Origin: Flavobacterium sp. BFFFF1
Lineage (GTDB): Bacteria > Bacteroidota > Bacteroidia > Flavobacteriales > Flavobacteriaceae
Direction of reading: 5' to 3'
Length of the DNA stretch: 64,000 bases
NCBI RefSeq assembly: GCF_002256285.1
Contig: NZ_NKJE01000008.1
Span: 80,968-144,967 of the forward strand
The translations under genes were made by a program, and so were the position numbers. Positions 24,605 to 34,537 of this stretch are shown here, piece after piece. The notes beneath the pieces were generated by a model, which was not told the origin of the DNA, searched no databases, and worked only from the letters and a program-made list of their open reading frames with translations. Within the stretch, counting starts at the first letter, position 1, and every line of letters begins with the position of its first letter.

Positions 24605-25318
24605 ATGATCGAAAAAATCCAACTGCCGAACATCCTGTTCCTCGACATTGAAACCGTTCCCTGTGAGGAACATTACCAACAACTTGATGACGACTGGAAA
24701 CTGCTGTGGGAACAGAAAACGCAATACCAGCGCCGTGATGAATATACACCCGAAGATTTTTATGACCGGGCGGGAATCTGGGCTGAGTTTGGGAAAATTG
24801 TTTGTATTTCTGCCGGATATTTTACGCTGAAAGGTGACATCCGCCACTTCCGGGTGACTTCTTTTTTTGGCAATGAAGTGCAACTTCTAAAAGACTTCAA
24901 CAACCTGCTGAACAACCATTTCAACCAGGCACAGCATGTGTTGTGCGGACACAATGCAAAGGAGTTTGACATTCCGTTCCTGGCAAGACGGATGATTATC
25001 AACGGAATACAGATTCCATCAAAATTGAATCTGTTTGGGAAAAAGCCATGGGAAATTCCGCATCTCGATACGCTTGAATTGTGGAAATTTGGCGATTACA
25101 AACACTTTACGTCTTTAAAACTACTCACTAAAGTACTCGGAATACCCTCACCGAAAGGCGATATCGACGGCAGCCAGGTAGGCCATGTGTATTATGTCGA
25201 AAAAGACATTGACCGCATCGTCACCTATTGCGAAAAGGACGTCATTGCAGTTGCGCAGGTATTCCTAAAACTACGCCGCGAAGAATTATTGGTTGATGAT
25301 GAGATTATACATGTTTAG
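24605..25318 (+). CDS. DEDD-type 3'-5' exonuclease, PolB-exonuclease-like
   Basis: A 237-residue stand-alone exonuclease with the three DEDD-family motifs: LFLDIETVP (Exo I, about 9-17), CGHNAKEFDIPFLARRM (Exo II, about 119-135) and YCEKDVIAVAQVFL (Exo III, about 209-222; Y-x3-D type, so DEDDy). No polymerase domain follows. It resembles the predicted 3'-5' exonucleases related to family-B polymerase proofreading domains. The role is probably DNA repair or maintenance; substrate unknown. It follows the serine hydrolase closely and is followed by a hairpin. Confidence 0.9.
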   Translation: MIEKIQLPNILFLDIETVPCEEHYQQLDDDWKLLWEQKTQYQRRDEYTPEDFYDRAGIWAEFGKIVCISAGYFTLKGDIRHFRVTSFFGNEVQLLKDFNNLLNNHFNQAQHVLCGHNAKEFDIPFLARRMIINGIQIPSKLNLFGKKPWEIPHLDTLELWKFGDYKHFTSLKLLTKVLGIPSPKGDIDGSQVGHVYYVEKDIDRIVTYCEKDVIAVAQVFLKLRREELLVDDEIIHV

Positions 25319-25329
25319 ACAGAATAAAA

Positions 25330-25380
25330 AAGAGACAAGAGTCAGGATTATCTAAACGAACCTCCTGCTTCTTGTCTCTT
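25330..25380. terminator. Hairpin between the exonuclease and the subtilase genes
   Basis: AAGAGACAAGA (25330-25340) pairs perfectly with TCTTGTCTCTT (25370-25380) around a 29-base loop. It lies between two convergent genes and could act as a terminator or be a dispersed repeat; the T-run is poor. Confidence 0.45.
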
Positions 25381-25401
25381 GCTTCTTGATTCCGGGGTTC
25401 C

Positions 25402-28317
25402 CTACCTACTCAAAACCACTTTTTTCGATGTCTTAATATGCTCATTTTCGATGGAAAGCACGTACATCCCATCCTGTAACTGGCCGATATTCATCGACTC
25501 CGTAGTTAATGACGTTTGTTTGGAGAATATCTTTCGTCCACGAAGGTCATAAAGCGTAATTGTAGTATCTTCAGCATTGTCCGGAAGATTGACATTTAAG
25601 ATGCCCGTAGTTGGATTTGGATACACGGATACATTGTCCGCCATCTGGTTTTCAACCGAAAGATTGGCTGAAACGACGTTGCAAAAATTCAGGCTGAAGC
25701 TGTTGATTGTCCCGCCATCTCCATTGTATGCATCGACCACATAGAGCGTCCAGACACCGTCGGCCGGCATGTTGTTGAAGCTGCTCAGGGCATCAAGTGG
25801 CTTTACCGTTCCCGAAATGCCAGGATTAGCGCCACAGGTATAATTTATACCCGCATCACTGATTGTCGCCACAATGTTGTCGTTGTCTCCGCATGGTTCT
25901 TCAAATATCCTGATAAACGGGTTACCCAGTGCATCAGGCCCTTCAAGATATACCGTAAAATCTTCTATGTAGGTATGCGTGATGTCGATATTGGCCGTCA
26001 GGTTTCCGACGGTCATTCCGCCGGTGACTGTTACAGGAACCGATCCGACAGCGTTGGCCGTGTTGGCAATTGATGCGTCTGAAAAATCGGTTGCTGCGAA
26101 TACCAGGTTGCAATTCTGCGATCCTGTATCAAACCGGTTCACTGTATTGGAGACCGCCTGTCCACAAACATTAACCGGAAGCACCCTCCAATAGTATTTG
26201 GTAGATTGGCTTAACCCAGTAACCGCATATTCCGTTTGCAGCGTCTCCTGATCCACCACTAACGCAGTAAACGTGGGTGTAGTAGAAACTTGTAAACGGT
26301 AACTTTGCGCATTGACACCTGGCTCCCAATCCAGATTAAGCGCTGTCGCAAGACCCTGTTGCATATTGGCTGGGCTGACCAATGTGAGATTTTCATAATT
26401 GTTTGTGTAAATTTTCAGGTTTACATTCTGGATTTCAGATTCTGAACTGTTTTGTCCTTTAAATCCAATGATATAATCACCTGGAGCAAGGCTTTGAAGA
26501 TTTGAAAGTGTCATTGTCACAGGATCCGGCAGGGTCAGTGACTGTTCGCTGAAAGTAGCCACCACTCCGGGCGGCAGGTTTACTGCGGAAAAAGACGTAG
26601 GGTCAAAGGAGCTGGTAATGTAATTGAACGTATAAGACGCGGTTCCGGTGCTGCATACCACCTGGTCAGGAGAAGCCGGCGTTAAAGCGAACTCCGAATC
26701 AGACCCAGTTACAACAAGGGAAAAATCCTGCCACCCTCCCGAGAGTATACCCTTGTGTGTCACCGTGATGGTGTACGATCCTGAGGCATTGGGGATATCG
26801 ATCCTTTCAACATTGTCCACATTATTATCAGAATTGTTTGTTGCAACCAAATTGGCATTTGCCCTTAAGCGCCATGGGTAAAAAGTAGTTGCGTTTTTAG
26901 TAATACGGATATCAAGGTCGTTTACAAGGGCCGGCGTGGCATCGTTTGCGATTCCGCTGGCAACTTCGCCAGGAACATCGGTCCATGCAATCGTAGCAGA
27001 CAGCGGCGTGACGCCATCAGAATTTACCGTGATGCTGTATGTTTGCCCCTGAACAAGATGTTCTTCAGAGATAATCGAGCCAATACCATTATTCGTAATC
27101 GCTTCCGCAGCTTTCTTAGCGTTTAATAATCCCCAGCCAAAGACTGCATCAGGTCCAGCTAGTCCCGCATCGTCTGCTGTGTGGCAGGCCACCGCTTTCA
27201 ACGTGGCTGCTTTCATGAAATTCTGATTGGTATTTTTGTAATGTTGTTGCAGCAACAAGAGCGTTCCCATTACGTTGGGTGAAGCCATCGAAGTTCCCGA
27301 AATGGAGCCGTAATCAGTGTCACTTGACTGGAAGGTGGAATATAAGTTTGTACCATTTCCGGTAATATCCGGCTTGATGCGCAAATCATCGGCTGGTCCC
27401 TGACTGCTGCTGCTATTAATCGAAACACCAATCAAATCGCCCTGTGCAGAAATATTAGCATCCTGGCAATTCGCTACAACAAGATTATTCTTAGACACCT
27501 TATTTCCTGTCAGCTTATCAAAACCCGGCGTAGATGCGCCCGCATTAGGATCTCCGCCATTATTTCCTGCCGAAGCAACCATGAGATAATAGGGAGCATT
27601 ATAGGCGATTTCATCCCAGGTGCGCGCGTCGTCGTCATAAGATCCAACATAAAAGTCAGGCACTGATGTCGACGGTACGCCGTAGGAATGGTTGGAGAGC
27701 AACATTCCCATTTGTACTTCTGACAAGGCCTCACCGGTGTCATTGGTCCAATTAAACGTACGGGCATTGGCCATAGGTGCCATTCCTTTTGCAGCGGGAT
27801 CAACTCCAGCCGCAATTACCGTCCCGGTTACATGGGTAGCATGGAAATTGTTTCCGTCGGGTCCTGCGGTGGCATCTACTACTGCAACCCTACCGCCAAA
27901 TTCCTGATGGGAAGCCCGGACTTTTCCTCCGTCCCAAACCCTCGCTGTCATTCCCTGTCCTTTTAGGTTGTAGCTAAACTGAAGGATATTGGCCCGGGTT
28001 GAAATGGCAGCGTTGATATTTGAAGTAGAATAATAAATGGGAAAACCAAGCGGAGACACTTTCACCAATTCTTCCTGCGAGCCATCCTTTCCTGTACGGA
28101 ATTCGGGCCAGCCATTAATCCTGGCAAGTTGCAAGGCCTTTTGCTTTTCTATTTCAGATTTTCTTGTGTATTGTTGCTCGAGCGCTTTAAGCTTAACCAA
28201 GTCATAATGTTTCACGATTTCGTTAATTTCCTTGGCATTCTGGGCAAATCCTTTTGCTCCAAAAAAGAATATTGAAGCCAACATGAAAAAGCCTAATTTG
28301 TAAGTTGCAGTATTCAA
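25402..28317 (-). CDS. Secreted S8 subtilisin-like protease with P-domain and T9SS sorting signal
   Basis: A 971-residue secreted protease. Signal peptide about 1-26. The S8 catalytic domain (about 100-410) has Asp129 (ARVWDGG), His159 (NFHATHVTG), oxyanion Asn in SAGNNGG (about 252) and Ser343 (GTSMASPNVMG). A fibronectin-III-like region follows (about 640-730, YYWRVLPVNVCG), then a proprotein-convertase P-domain (about 740-880, ending DGVWTLYVVDAYNGDGG). The C-terminus is a type A T9SS sorting domain: VYPNPTTGILNV, LYDLRGRKIF, and the terminal KTSKKVVLSR. It should be exported by the gliding/T9SS machinery, of which GldH is encoded at 34.5 kb. Probable role: extracellular protein degradation. 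Confidence 0.95.
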   Translation of the reverse strand: MNTATYKLGFFMLASIFFFGAKGFAQNAKEINEIVKHYDLVKLKALEQQYTRKSEIEKQKALQLARINGWPEFRTGKDGSQEELVKVSPLGFPIYYSTSNINAAISTRANILQFSYNLKGQGMTARVWDGGKVRASHQEFGGRVAVVDATAGPDGNNFHATHVTGTVIAAGVDPAAKGMAPMANARTFNWTNDTGEALSEVQMGMLLSNHSYGVPSTSVPDFYVGSYDDDARTWDEIAYNAPYYLMVASAGNNGGDPNAGASTPGFDKLTGNKVSKNNLVVANCQDANISAQGDLIGVSINSSSSQGPADDLRIKPDITGNGTNLYSTFQSSDTDYGSISGTSMASPNVMGTLLLLQQHYKNTNQNFMKAATLKAVACHTADDAGLAGPDAVFGWGLLNAKKAAEAITNNGIGSIISEEHLVQGQTYSITVNSDGVTPLSATIAWTDVPGEVASGIANDATPALVNDLDIRITKNATTFYPWRLRANANLVATNNSDNNVDNVERIDIPNASGSYTITVTHKGILSGGWQDFSLVVTGSDSEFALTPASPDQVVCSTGTASYTFNYITSSFDPTSFSAVNLPPGVVATFSEQSLTLPDPVTMTLSNLQSLAPGDYIIGFKGQNSSESEIQNVNLKIYTNNYENLTLVSPANMQQGLATALNLDWEPGVNAQSYRLQVSTTPTFTALVVDQETLQTEYAVTGLSQSTKYYWRVLPVNVCGQAVSNTVNRFDTGSQNCNLVFAATDFSDASIANTANAVGSVPVTVTGGMTVGNLTANIDITHTYIEDFTVYLEGPDALGNPFIRIFEEPCGDNDNIVATISDAGINYTCGANPGISGTVKPLDALSSFNNMPADGVWTLYVVDAYNGDGGTINSFSLNFCNVVSANLSVENQMADNVSVYPNPTTGILNVNLPDNAEDTTITLYDLRGRKIFSKQTSLTTESMNIGQLQDGMYVLSIENEHIKTSKKVVLSR

Positions 28318-28456
28318 AATATTATTTGTTATTTAAGAAAAAGTTCGCCAAATATATGCATTTGAGGGCTAAGATGTTAAGCTCCTTCTAAATTTTACGT
28401 TTTAAATCTTAATCTGGTTTCTGTGCTCACAAGATTGTTTTTAGTATTTTTATCCA

Positions 28457-30148
28457 ATGGATCAAAAACCCTTGCTTACCATACAGGACCTCGAAATCTC
28501 TTTCCGCGGTAAAGACGGATGGCAACCTGTTATCCATCATATTTCCTACTCACTTTTTGAAAATGAAATCCTGGGGATTGTCGGCGAATCGGGATCAGGA
28601 AAATCCGTTTCTTCACTCGCCATCATGGGCTTGCTTCCTAAAGAGATTTCAAAACTCTCATCTGGTTGCGCTCTTTTTGATGGAAAGGATGTTTCAAAAC
28701 TGAATCAAAAAGAACTGCAGTTGCTTAGAGGCAATGAAGTCTCAATGATTTTTCAGGAACCCATGAGTTCGCTCAACCCCTCTTTGCGGTGCGGTTTTCA
28801 GGTACAGGAAATATTATTACGGCATACGTCACTGTCAAAAAAACAGGCATATGCGGAGGTGATTTCGTTATTTGAAAAAGTAAAACTTCCAGATCCGGAG
28901 GCGCTTTATGAAAAATATCCCCACCAGATTTCCGGAGGACAAAAGCAACGCGTCATGATCGCTATGGCCATCGCCTGTAAGCCGAAGCTTCTCATAGCAG
29001 ATGAGCCCACCACTGCGCTCGACGTTACCGTCCAAAAAGAAATTATCCAACTCCTTAAGGAAATCCAGAAAGAAACCGGCATGAGTATCATTTTTATTTC
29101 GCATGACTTATCGCTGGTCTCCGAAATCGCTAACCGCGTTTTGGTGATGTATAAAGGTGAGATTGTGGAACAGGGTGCCATCAACAGTGTTTTTCACAAG
29201 CCGCAACACGTTTACACCAAAGCGCTTATCAGTTCGCGGCCGTCACTTGACGTAAGGCTAAAACGGTTGCCAACGATCAAGGATTATCTGGAAAATACGG
29301 TACCAACAGCCATCGTGTCTGCGGCTGACCGAGCGGAAAGTCAGGAGAAGTTATATGCAAGTCTCCCTTTGCTCGAAGCCATGAATGTGGAAAAAGAATA
29401 TTTTTCATCGGTTGGGTTGTTGGGCAAAAAGCATGGGTTTAAGGCGGTAAACGATGTCAGTTTTAAGTTGTACGAAGGAGAAACGCTTGGGCTTGTCGGT
29501 GAATCGGGATGCGGAAAATCCACACTTGGCAATGCCATTCTGCAATTGGACAAAGCGACTTCCGGGCAGATTTTTTATCGTGGGACAGACATTACAAAAC
29601 TCACCCCTTCCCAAACCAAGAAACTGCGACGGGAAGTCCAGATTATTTTCCAGGATCCCTATTCCTCACTAAATCCAAGAATACCTGTGGGTAGGGCGAT
29701 TATGGAACCCATGCAGGTACACGGCTTGTATAAAAATGACCAAGAGCGCAAAGCAAAAACGATTGAAATCCTGGAACGAGTCGGTTTAAATGAAAGCCAT
29801 TTCGTCCGTTATCCACATGAATTTTCAGGTGGCCAAAGGCAGCGGATCGGAATCGCAAGAACGATTGCTCTGCATCCAAAATTAATCGTCTGTGATGAAT
29901 CTGTATCGGCATTAGACATTTCAGTGCAGGCACAGGTCCTGAATTTACTGAATGAACTCAAGGAGAATTTTGGCTTTACGTATATTTTTATTTCACATGA
30001 TTTGGCCGTCGTTAAATATATGAGCGATCAGGTCATGGTGATGAATAAAGGGAAGATGGAGGAAATCGCGGATGCCGATACATTGTATGCCCATCCAAAA
30101 AAAGAATATACTAAGAAACTTATTGATGCTATCCCGAAAGGAAATTAA
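28457..30148 (+). CDS. Double ATPase of a peptide-type ABC transporter
   Basis: A 563-residue protein made of two ABC ATPase domains in tandem, as in YejF-like or fused OppD/OppF proteins. First domain: Walker A GESGSGKS (about 46-53), signature ISGGQKQR, Walker B LLIADEPT. Second domain: Walker A GESGCGKS, signature FSGGQRQR, Walker B LIVCDESVSALD. Each carries an oligopeptide-type C-terminal extension. It should energise a peptide or microcin-like importer or exporter, but no permease or binding-protein gene is adjacent. The next gene, a DUF1569-like protein, follows after 14 bp. Confidence 0.92.
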   Translation: MDQKPLLTIQDLEISFRGKDGWQPVIHHISYSLFENEILGIVGESGSGKSVSSLAIMGLLPKEISKLSSGCALFDGKDVSKLNQKELQLLRGNEVSMIFQEPMSSLNPSLRCGFQVQEILLRHTSLSKKQAYAEVISLFEKVKLPDPEALYEKYPHQISGGQKQRVMIAMAIACKPKLLIADEPTTALDVTVQKEIIQLLKEIQKETGMSIIFISHDLSLVSEIANRVLVMYKGEIVEQGAINSVFHKPQHVYTKALISSRPSLDVRLKRLPTIKDYLENTVPTAIVSAADRAESQEKLYASLPLLEAMNVEKEYFSSVGLLGKKHGFKAVNDVSFKLYEGETLGLVGESGCGKSTLGNAILQLDKATSGQIFYRGTDITKLTPSQTKKLRREVQIIFQDPYSSLNPRIPVGRAIMEPMQVHGLYKNDQERKAKTIEILERVGLNESHFVRYPHEFSGGQRQRIGIARTIALHPKLIVCDESVSALDISVQAQVLNLLNELKENFGFTYIFISHDLAVVKYMSDQVMVMNKGKMEEIADADTLYAHPKKEYTKKLIDAIPKGN

Positions 30149-30162
30149 AAAAACGAAGCGTT

Positions 30163-30612
30163 ATGGGCGATATTTTTAATCCTGACGACAACAATAACAT
30201 CCTCCAGAGACTTGAAAAATTATCCTCGACAACGCAGCCGTTGTGGGGAAAGATGAACGCGTCACAAATGCTACTGCACTGCCAGAAGCCGATGGATGTC
30301 GCGACCGGAAAATTAAACCTGAAACACGGGCTTATCGGATGGTTGTTTGGCAAAATGGCGAAAAAAAGTTTCCTGAAAAAACAGGGTTTTGGGAAGAACT
30401 CGCCGACCGCGCCACAATTTAAGATTGTAGAAACGCCGGACTTTGATCAGGAAAAAATAACGCTGGTGCAGGAGGTGAAGGCATTTGGTGAAAAAGGACC
30501 GGCGATCATCGTAAATAAAACGCATCCGTTTTTCGGGTTTATGAGTGACGAGGAGTGGGGGTCGTTACAATACCTCCATCTTGACCACCATTTGAAACAA
30601 TTTGGCTTATAA
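30163..30612 (+). CDS. DUF1569-like (DinB-superfamily) protein
   Basis: A 149-residue protein resembling the DUF1569 family of the DinB/YfiT four-helix-bundle superfamily: LSSTTQPLWGKMNASQMLLHCQ (with the typical M-HC position) and THPFFGFMSDEEWGSLQYLHLDHHLKQF at the end, which supplies the His residues for a possible metal site. Function is not established; related proteins are thiol-dependent or metal-dependent enzymes. It follows the ABC gene by 14 bp. A bidirectional terminator ends the unit. Confidence 0.82.
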   Translation: MGDIFNPDDNNNILQRLEKLSSTTQPLWGKMNASQMLLHCQKPMDVATGKLNLKHGLIGWLFGKMAKKSFLKKQGFGKNSPTAPQFKIVETPDFDQEKITLVQEVKAFGEKGPAIIVNKTHPFFGFMSDEEWGSLQYLHLDHHLKQFGL

Positions 30613-30643
30613 AAAAAGCCTGCAAAAACAGGCTTGGATTTTT
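30611..30643. terminator. Bidirectional terminator
   Basis: AAGCCTG (30616-30622) pairs with CAGGCTT (30629-30635); A-run on the left and T-run on the right let it work for the convergent genes on both strands. Confidence 0.8.
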
Positions 30644-31298
30644 AATTGATTACCATTTCGGGAATTTCTGCTTCAATAATCAGTTCCGCTTCCGTGGATG
30701 CGATAATATGCTCTACCGAAACCCCCGGCGCGCGTTCAAGTAACTTGAACCCTTTAGGAGTAACTTCCAAAACAGCCAATTCCGTGACAACTTTCTTTAC
30801 ACAGCCTACACCTGTAAGCGGTAAAGTACAGCGTTTTAAAATCTTCGATTCACCAGCCTTATTGACGTGCATCATGGCTACAATGATGTTTTCAGCCGAA
30901 GCGACCAGGTCCATCGCGCCACCCATGCCTTTGACCATTTTACCCGGAATTTTCCAATTTGCGATATCGCCGTTTTCCGCCACTTCCATCGCGCCAAGAA
31001 TTGTTAAATCCACATGTTGGCTGCGGATCATCCCAAAACTGAATGCCGAATCGAAGAAACTTGCACCCGGCAGCGTCGTTATGGTTTGTTTTCCGGCGTT
31101 AATCACATCAGCATCTTCTTCTCCTTCAAAAGGAAAAGGGCCCATGCCCAGCACGCCATTTTCACTTTGGAATTCTACAGCGATATCTGTTCGGACGTAA
31201 TTGGCAACCAACGTCGGAATTCCGATGCCGAGGTTTACATAATAACCGTCTTTAACTTCCTTTGCAATTCTTTTTGCTATTTCTTCTTTACCAAGCAT
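30642..31298 (-). CDS. scoB: 3-oxoacid CoA-transferase subunit B
   Basis: Beta subunit of a class I CoA-transferase (SCOT/AtoA type), which moves CoA between succinyl-CoA and acetoacetate or a related 3-oxoacid. The 218-residue protein has the catalytic Glu in SENGVLGMGP (about residue 45-54), plus GLGIPTLVANYV-like start GYYVNLGIGIP and GAMEVAENGDIANWKIPGKMVKGMGGAMDL. Subunit A (31395-32093) lies upstream on the same strand, separated by a 96-bp gap filled by an AT-rich inverted repeat. Together they form the heteromeric enzyme of ketone-body or branched-chain catabolism. Confidence 0.95.
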   Translation of the reverse strand: MLGKEEIAKRIAKEVKDGYYVNLGIGIPTLVANYVRTDIAVEFQSENGVLGMGPFPFEGEEDADVINAGKQTITTLPGASFFDSAFSFGMIRSQHVDLTILGAMEVAENGDIANWKIPGKMVKGMGGAMDLVASAENIIVAMMHVNKAGESKILKRCTLPLTGVGCVKKVVTELAVLEVTPKGFKLLERAPGVSVEHIIASTEAELIIEAEIPEMVIN

Positions 31299-31302
31299 AA
31301 TT

Positions 31303-31397
31303 CAATTAGAAAATGGGATAATGAGATAACGGGATAATTATTTAAAAGGGTGTTGCCCCTCATTTTCTAATTACTGGATTATCTGATTATCTAATTA
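31303..31397. repeat. AT-rich inverted repeat between scoB and scoA
   Basis: AATTAGAAAATG (31304-31315) and CATTTTCTAATT (31361-31372) are exact reverse complements. Outside and between are related motifs (GGATAATGAGATAACGGGATAATTA and GGATTATCTGATTATCTAATTA). The right end overlaps the scoA stop codon. Confidence 0.65.
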
Positions 31398-32093
31398 TTT
31401 TTTCCTTACCGTTCGTTGTTCAATCCTTTTCTCAAATTTATCGCCTTTGAAAATCCTTTGGACCAAAATGCCAGGAATGTGGATTTCATTCGGATCCAGG
31501 CTTCCGACGGGGAGTAATTCCTCAACTTCGGCGATGGTAATTTTTCCGGCGCCCGCCATGGGTGCATTAAAATTTCTCGCCGTTCCTTTAAAGATCAGGT
31601 TTCCGGCTTCATCGCCCTTCCATGCTTTGACAATCGCGAAATCCGCTTTGTAAGCGTGCTCAAGGATGTGCATTTTGCCATTAAACTCGCGTGCTTCCTT
31701 ACCTTCGGCAACCTCTGTGCCGTAACCGGCTGGAGTGAAAAACGCAGGAATTCCCGCTTGCGCGGCACGGCATTTCTCGGCCAGGGTACCTTGCGGAGTC
31801 AGTTCAACATCGAGTTCGCCGGAAAGCATCTGGCGCTCGAATTCTGCATTCTCGCCAACATATGACGAAATCATTTTTTTTATTTGTCGTTTTTGCAGCA
31901 ACAGTCCAAGTCCAAAATCATCGACGCCGGCATTGTTCGAAATGCAGGTGAGGTTTTTTACATCTTTCCTCACAAGTTCAGCGATACTGTTTTCTGGAAT
32001 CCCGCAAAGCCCGAAGCCACCAAGCATGATGGTTTGCCCATCTTCAATTCCGGCAAGCGCCTCGGTAACACTATTTACTTTCTTATTGATCAT
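31395..32093 (-). CDS. scoA: 3-oxoacid CoA-transferase subunit A
   Basis: Alpha subunit of the CoA-transferase, 232 residues. The family's glycine-rich CoA-binding motif is [16 protein letters not shown] (about 21-36), followed by [14 protein letters not shown] and the late [20 protein letters not shown] start at [13 protein letters not shown] (32093); nine extra in-frame residues upstream to 32120 are not conserved-looking. scoB lies downstream after an unusual 96-bp gap. Confidence 0.94.
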   Translation of the reverse strand: MINKKVNSVTEALAGIEDGQTIMLGGFGLCGIPENSIAELVRKDVKNLTCISNNAGVDDFGLGLLLQKRQIKKMISSYVGENAEFERQMLSGELDVELTPQGTLAEKCRAAQAGIPAFFTPAGYGTEVAEGKEAREFNGKMHILEHAYKADFAIVKAWKGDEAGNLIFKGTARNFNAPMAGAGKITIAEVEELLPVGSLDPNEIHIPGILVQRIFKGDKFEKRIEQRTVRKK

Positions 32094-32201
32094 GTAATCT
32101 ATTTTTAACAGGATAGACACTGCTTCTTAATATTCGAAAAAACCGAAAAGTGGTTACTTCGCCATGCCGAAATCCGTATCGTTTTAAATATTCATATTAA
32201 A

Positions 32202-34535
32202 TCACCCGCCATTCATCCCAAGGTCGAACTCGTCCGTATCTTGTTCTTCTCCGCCTTCAGTATCGGCTGAATCCTTGACCACGCGGGAATAACAGTCTAC
32301 TTTAATCGCAAGATTTGGCGGACGTTTGAAATCTTCCATTGACACATGCAGGCTGCTGTCTCCATAACATTTTTTCATAAACATCGCCCAGATTGGAAGT
32401 GCCGCGGTTGCGCCCTGTCCGTAGGTGATGCCTTTGAAATGCGCGGAACGGTCTTCATTTCCAACCCACACACCTGTGGCAAGGTTTGGCACCATTCCAA
32501 CAAACCAACCATCCGACTGGTTCTGAGTGGTTCCGGTCTTTCCTGCAATTGGGTTCTTGAATACGTAAGGATAACCTGTTACGCGGTTGTAACCATTGCC
32601 GCCGCCCTCGGTGCGCAAACGTGCCCCGGAACCAGATTCGGTAACGCCCTCGAGCAATTTCAGCACAGCATAGGCAATGTCTTTATTTAAAACATCGTGA
32701 GAATCGGGCACAGTTTCATACAATACCACACCGTTCTTATCCTCAATTTTGGAAATCACCTGGGGTTTGATGTACACGCCTTCATTGGCGAAAGTGCTGT
32801 ATGCCGCCACCATGTCCTGAACGGTAATTTCTACCGCGCCCAACGCTATTGACGGCTGTGCAGGAATATCTGATTTCACGCCAAGCTTGTGCGTTAAATC
32901 TACAACTGCTTCCGGCCCAACGCGATCAATGAGTTTAGCTGAAACGGTATTGATTGAAAGGGCCAAAGCTTTTTTCAGGGTAACCATTCCGCGGTATTCT
33001 CCGTTTGAGTTGTTTGGTGTCCAATCGGCTGTGACGTGGTGTCTGCCTTTTGGAATGGTGATTGGGGAGTCGAGGATAGAGTCACAGGGTGACATACCCA
33101 ACTGCTCAATCGCTGTGGCATATACGAATGGTTTAAAAGTGGAACCAACCTGTCTGGCACCCTGGGCCACGTGGTCGTATTGGAAATGCTTGTAGTTTAT
33201 TCCGCCAACCCACACTTTCACATGGCCGGTCTGCGGCTCCATAGCCATCACTCCGGATTGGAGGAAATGTTTGTAGTAGCGAATGGAATCGTTTGGCGTC
33301 ATGACGGTATCCTTTTCTCCTTTCCAGGTAAATACGCGCATTTTTGTTTTCACGTCGAATGATTTCTCAATTTCCTCGTCGGATTTATCATCCGATTTCA
33401 TGATGCTCCACCGGTCAGAGTTTTTGCGTGCCCTTTGCATAAGCCTTTCAGTCTCCCCCTCGTTCAGGTTAACAAAAGGTGCGTTCTTGTTGGTTTTCTG
33501 CTGACTCCAGAACTCTTCCTGCAGGTTTTTCATATGGTCTGTCACTGCTTCTTCCGCATAAGTCTGCATGCGGGAGTCGATCGTGGTATAAATCTTAAGT
33601 CCATCGGTGTAAATGTCGTAATCGCTGCCATCCGGCTTCTTGTTTTCTTTTACCCATTCTTTCATAAAGTCGCGGAGGTATTCCCTAAAATAGGTGGCAA
33701 TACCATCTGTGTGACTTTCCGGGTGAAAGTGCAGTGTGATTGGCTTTTTCATCAACGCTTCGGCCTTGGCCTTATCCAAAACACCGTTTCTTACCATTTG
33801 GTTCAGTACCACATTCCGACGTGTCTTCACGCGTTCCGCACGACGTACTGGATTGAAATATGACGGGTTGGTCAGCATTCCGACGAGCATCGCACTTTCG
33901 TCTATCGTTAAATCTTTTGGTTCTTTTCCGAAATAGACTTTAGCGGCAGACCGAATTCCAACCGCAGTATTCACAAAATCTGCCTTGTTAAAATACATTG
34001 CGATGATTTCGTTTTTGGTGTATTGCCGCTCCAGACGTACTGCAATAATCCACTCTTTTGCCTTCTGTATGACACGGAATGGCAGGAATCTCGATCCCTC
34101 ACCATGGAAAAGCATCTTAGCCAATTGTTGCGTAAGGGTACTTGCGCCGCCATTCGTTCCAAGTCTCACCACAGCACCAACGGTTCTCCTTCCGTCGATT
34201 CCGGAGTGCTCATAGAAACGTTCGTCTTCTGTGGCGACAAGTGCTTTTACGAGGTGTTGCGGAAGGTCGGAGTACTTGATGGAGGTTCGGTTTTCGTTGT
34301 AAAATTTCCCGATGGTAACGCCGTCAGCCGATATGATTTCAGTCGCAAGATTTGAGTTTGGGTTTTCCAATTCTTCGAATGACGGCATGGAACCCATCAG
34401 ACCCCAGGACGCTAAAATGAAAAAAAGAAAAACGCCTCCCAAAGTGTAAAAGAATATTTTCCAGAATTTCTTCTTGTAGTATTCGATATCTTTGATTGGG
34501 GCTGTCTTATTCGTGTTGTTTTTTTTTGTAGCCAT
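32202..34535 (-). CDS. Penicillin-binding protein 1A (bifunctional peptidoglycan synthase)
   Basis: A 777-residue class A penicillin-binding protein that polymerises and cross-links peptidoglycan. N-terminal membrane anchor about 30-50. Glycosyltransferase (GT51) domain: EDERFYEHSGIDGRRT (catalytic Glu region) and GGASTLTQQLAKML. Transpeptidase domain: active Ser in VGSTFKPFVYATA (STFK), SxN at SIN (ALSINTVSAKL) and KTGT in AGKTGTTQNQSDGWFVG. A C-terminal acidic tail follows. It is the third gene of a likely unit ricT-gldH-PBP: only 2 bp separate it from gldH. Confidence 0.95.
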   Translation of the reverse strand: MATKKNNTNKTAPIKDIEYYKKKFWKIFFYTLGGVFLFFILASWGLMGSMPSFEELENPNSNLATEIISADGVTIGKFYNENRTSIKYSDLPQHLVKALVATEDERFYEHSGIDGRRTVGAVVRLGTNGGASTLTQQLAKMLFHGEGSRFLPFRVIQKAKEWIIAVRLERQYTKNEIIAMYFNKADFVNTAVGIRSAAKVYFGKEPKDLTIDESAMLVGMLTNPSYFNPVRRAERVKTRRNVVLNQMVRNGVLDKAKAEALMKKPITLHFHPESHTDGIATYFREYLRDFMKEWVKENKKPDGSDYDIYTDGLKIYTTIDSRMQTYAEEAVTDHMKNLQEEFWSQQKTNKNAPFVNLNEGETERLMQRARKNSDRWSIMKSDDKSDEEIEKSFDVKTKMRVFTWKGEKDTVMTPNDSIRYYKHFLQSGVMAMEPQTGHVKVWVGGINYKHFQYDHVAQGARQVGSTFKPFVYATAIEQLGMSPCDSILDSPITIPKGRHHVTADWTPNNSNGEYRGMVTLKKALALSINTVSAKLIDRVGPEAVVDLTHKLGVKSDIPAQPSIALGAVEITVQDMVAAYSTFANEGVYIKPQVISKIEDKNGVVLYETVPDSHDVLNKDIAYAVLKLLEGVTESGSGARLRTEGGGNGYNRVTGYPYVFKNPIAGKTGTTQNQSDGWFVGMVPNLATGVWVGNEDRSAHFKGITYGQGATAALPIWAMFMKKCYGDSSLHVSMEDFKRPPNLAIKVDCYSRVVKDSADTEGGEEQDTDEFDLGMNGG

Positions 34536-34537
34536 AA

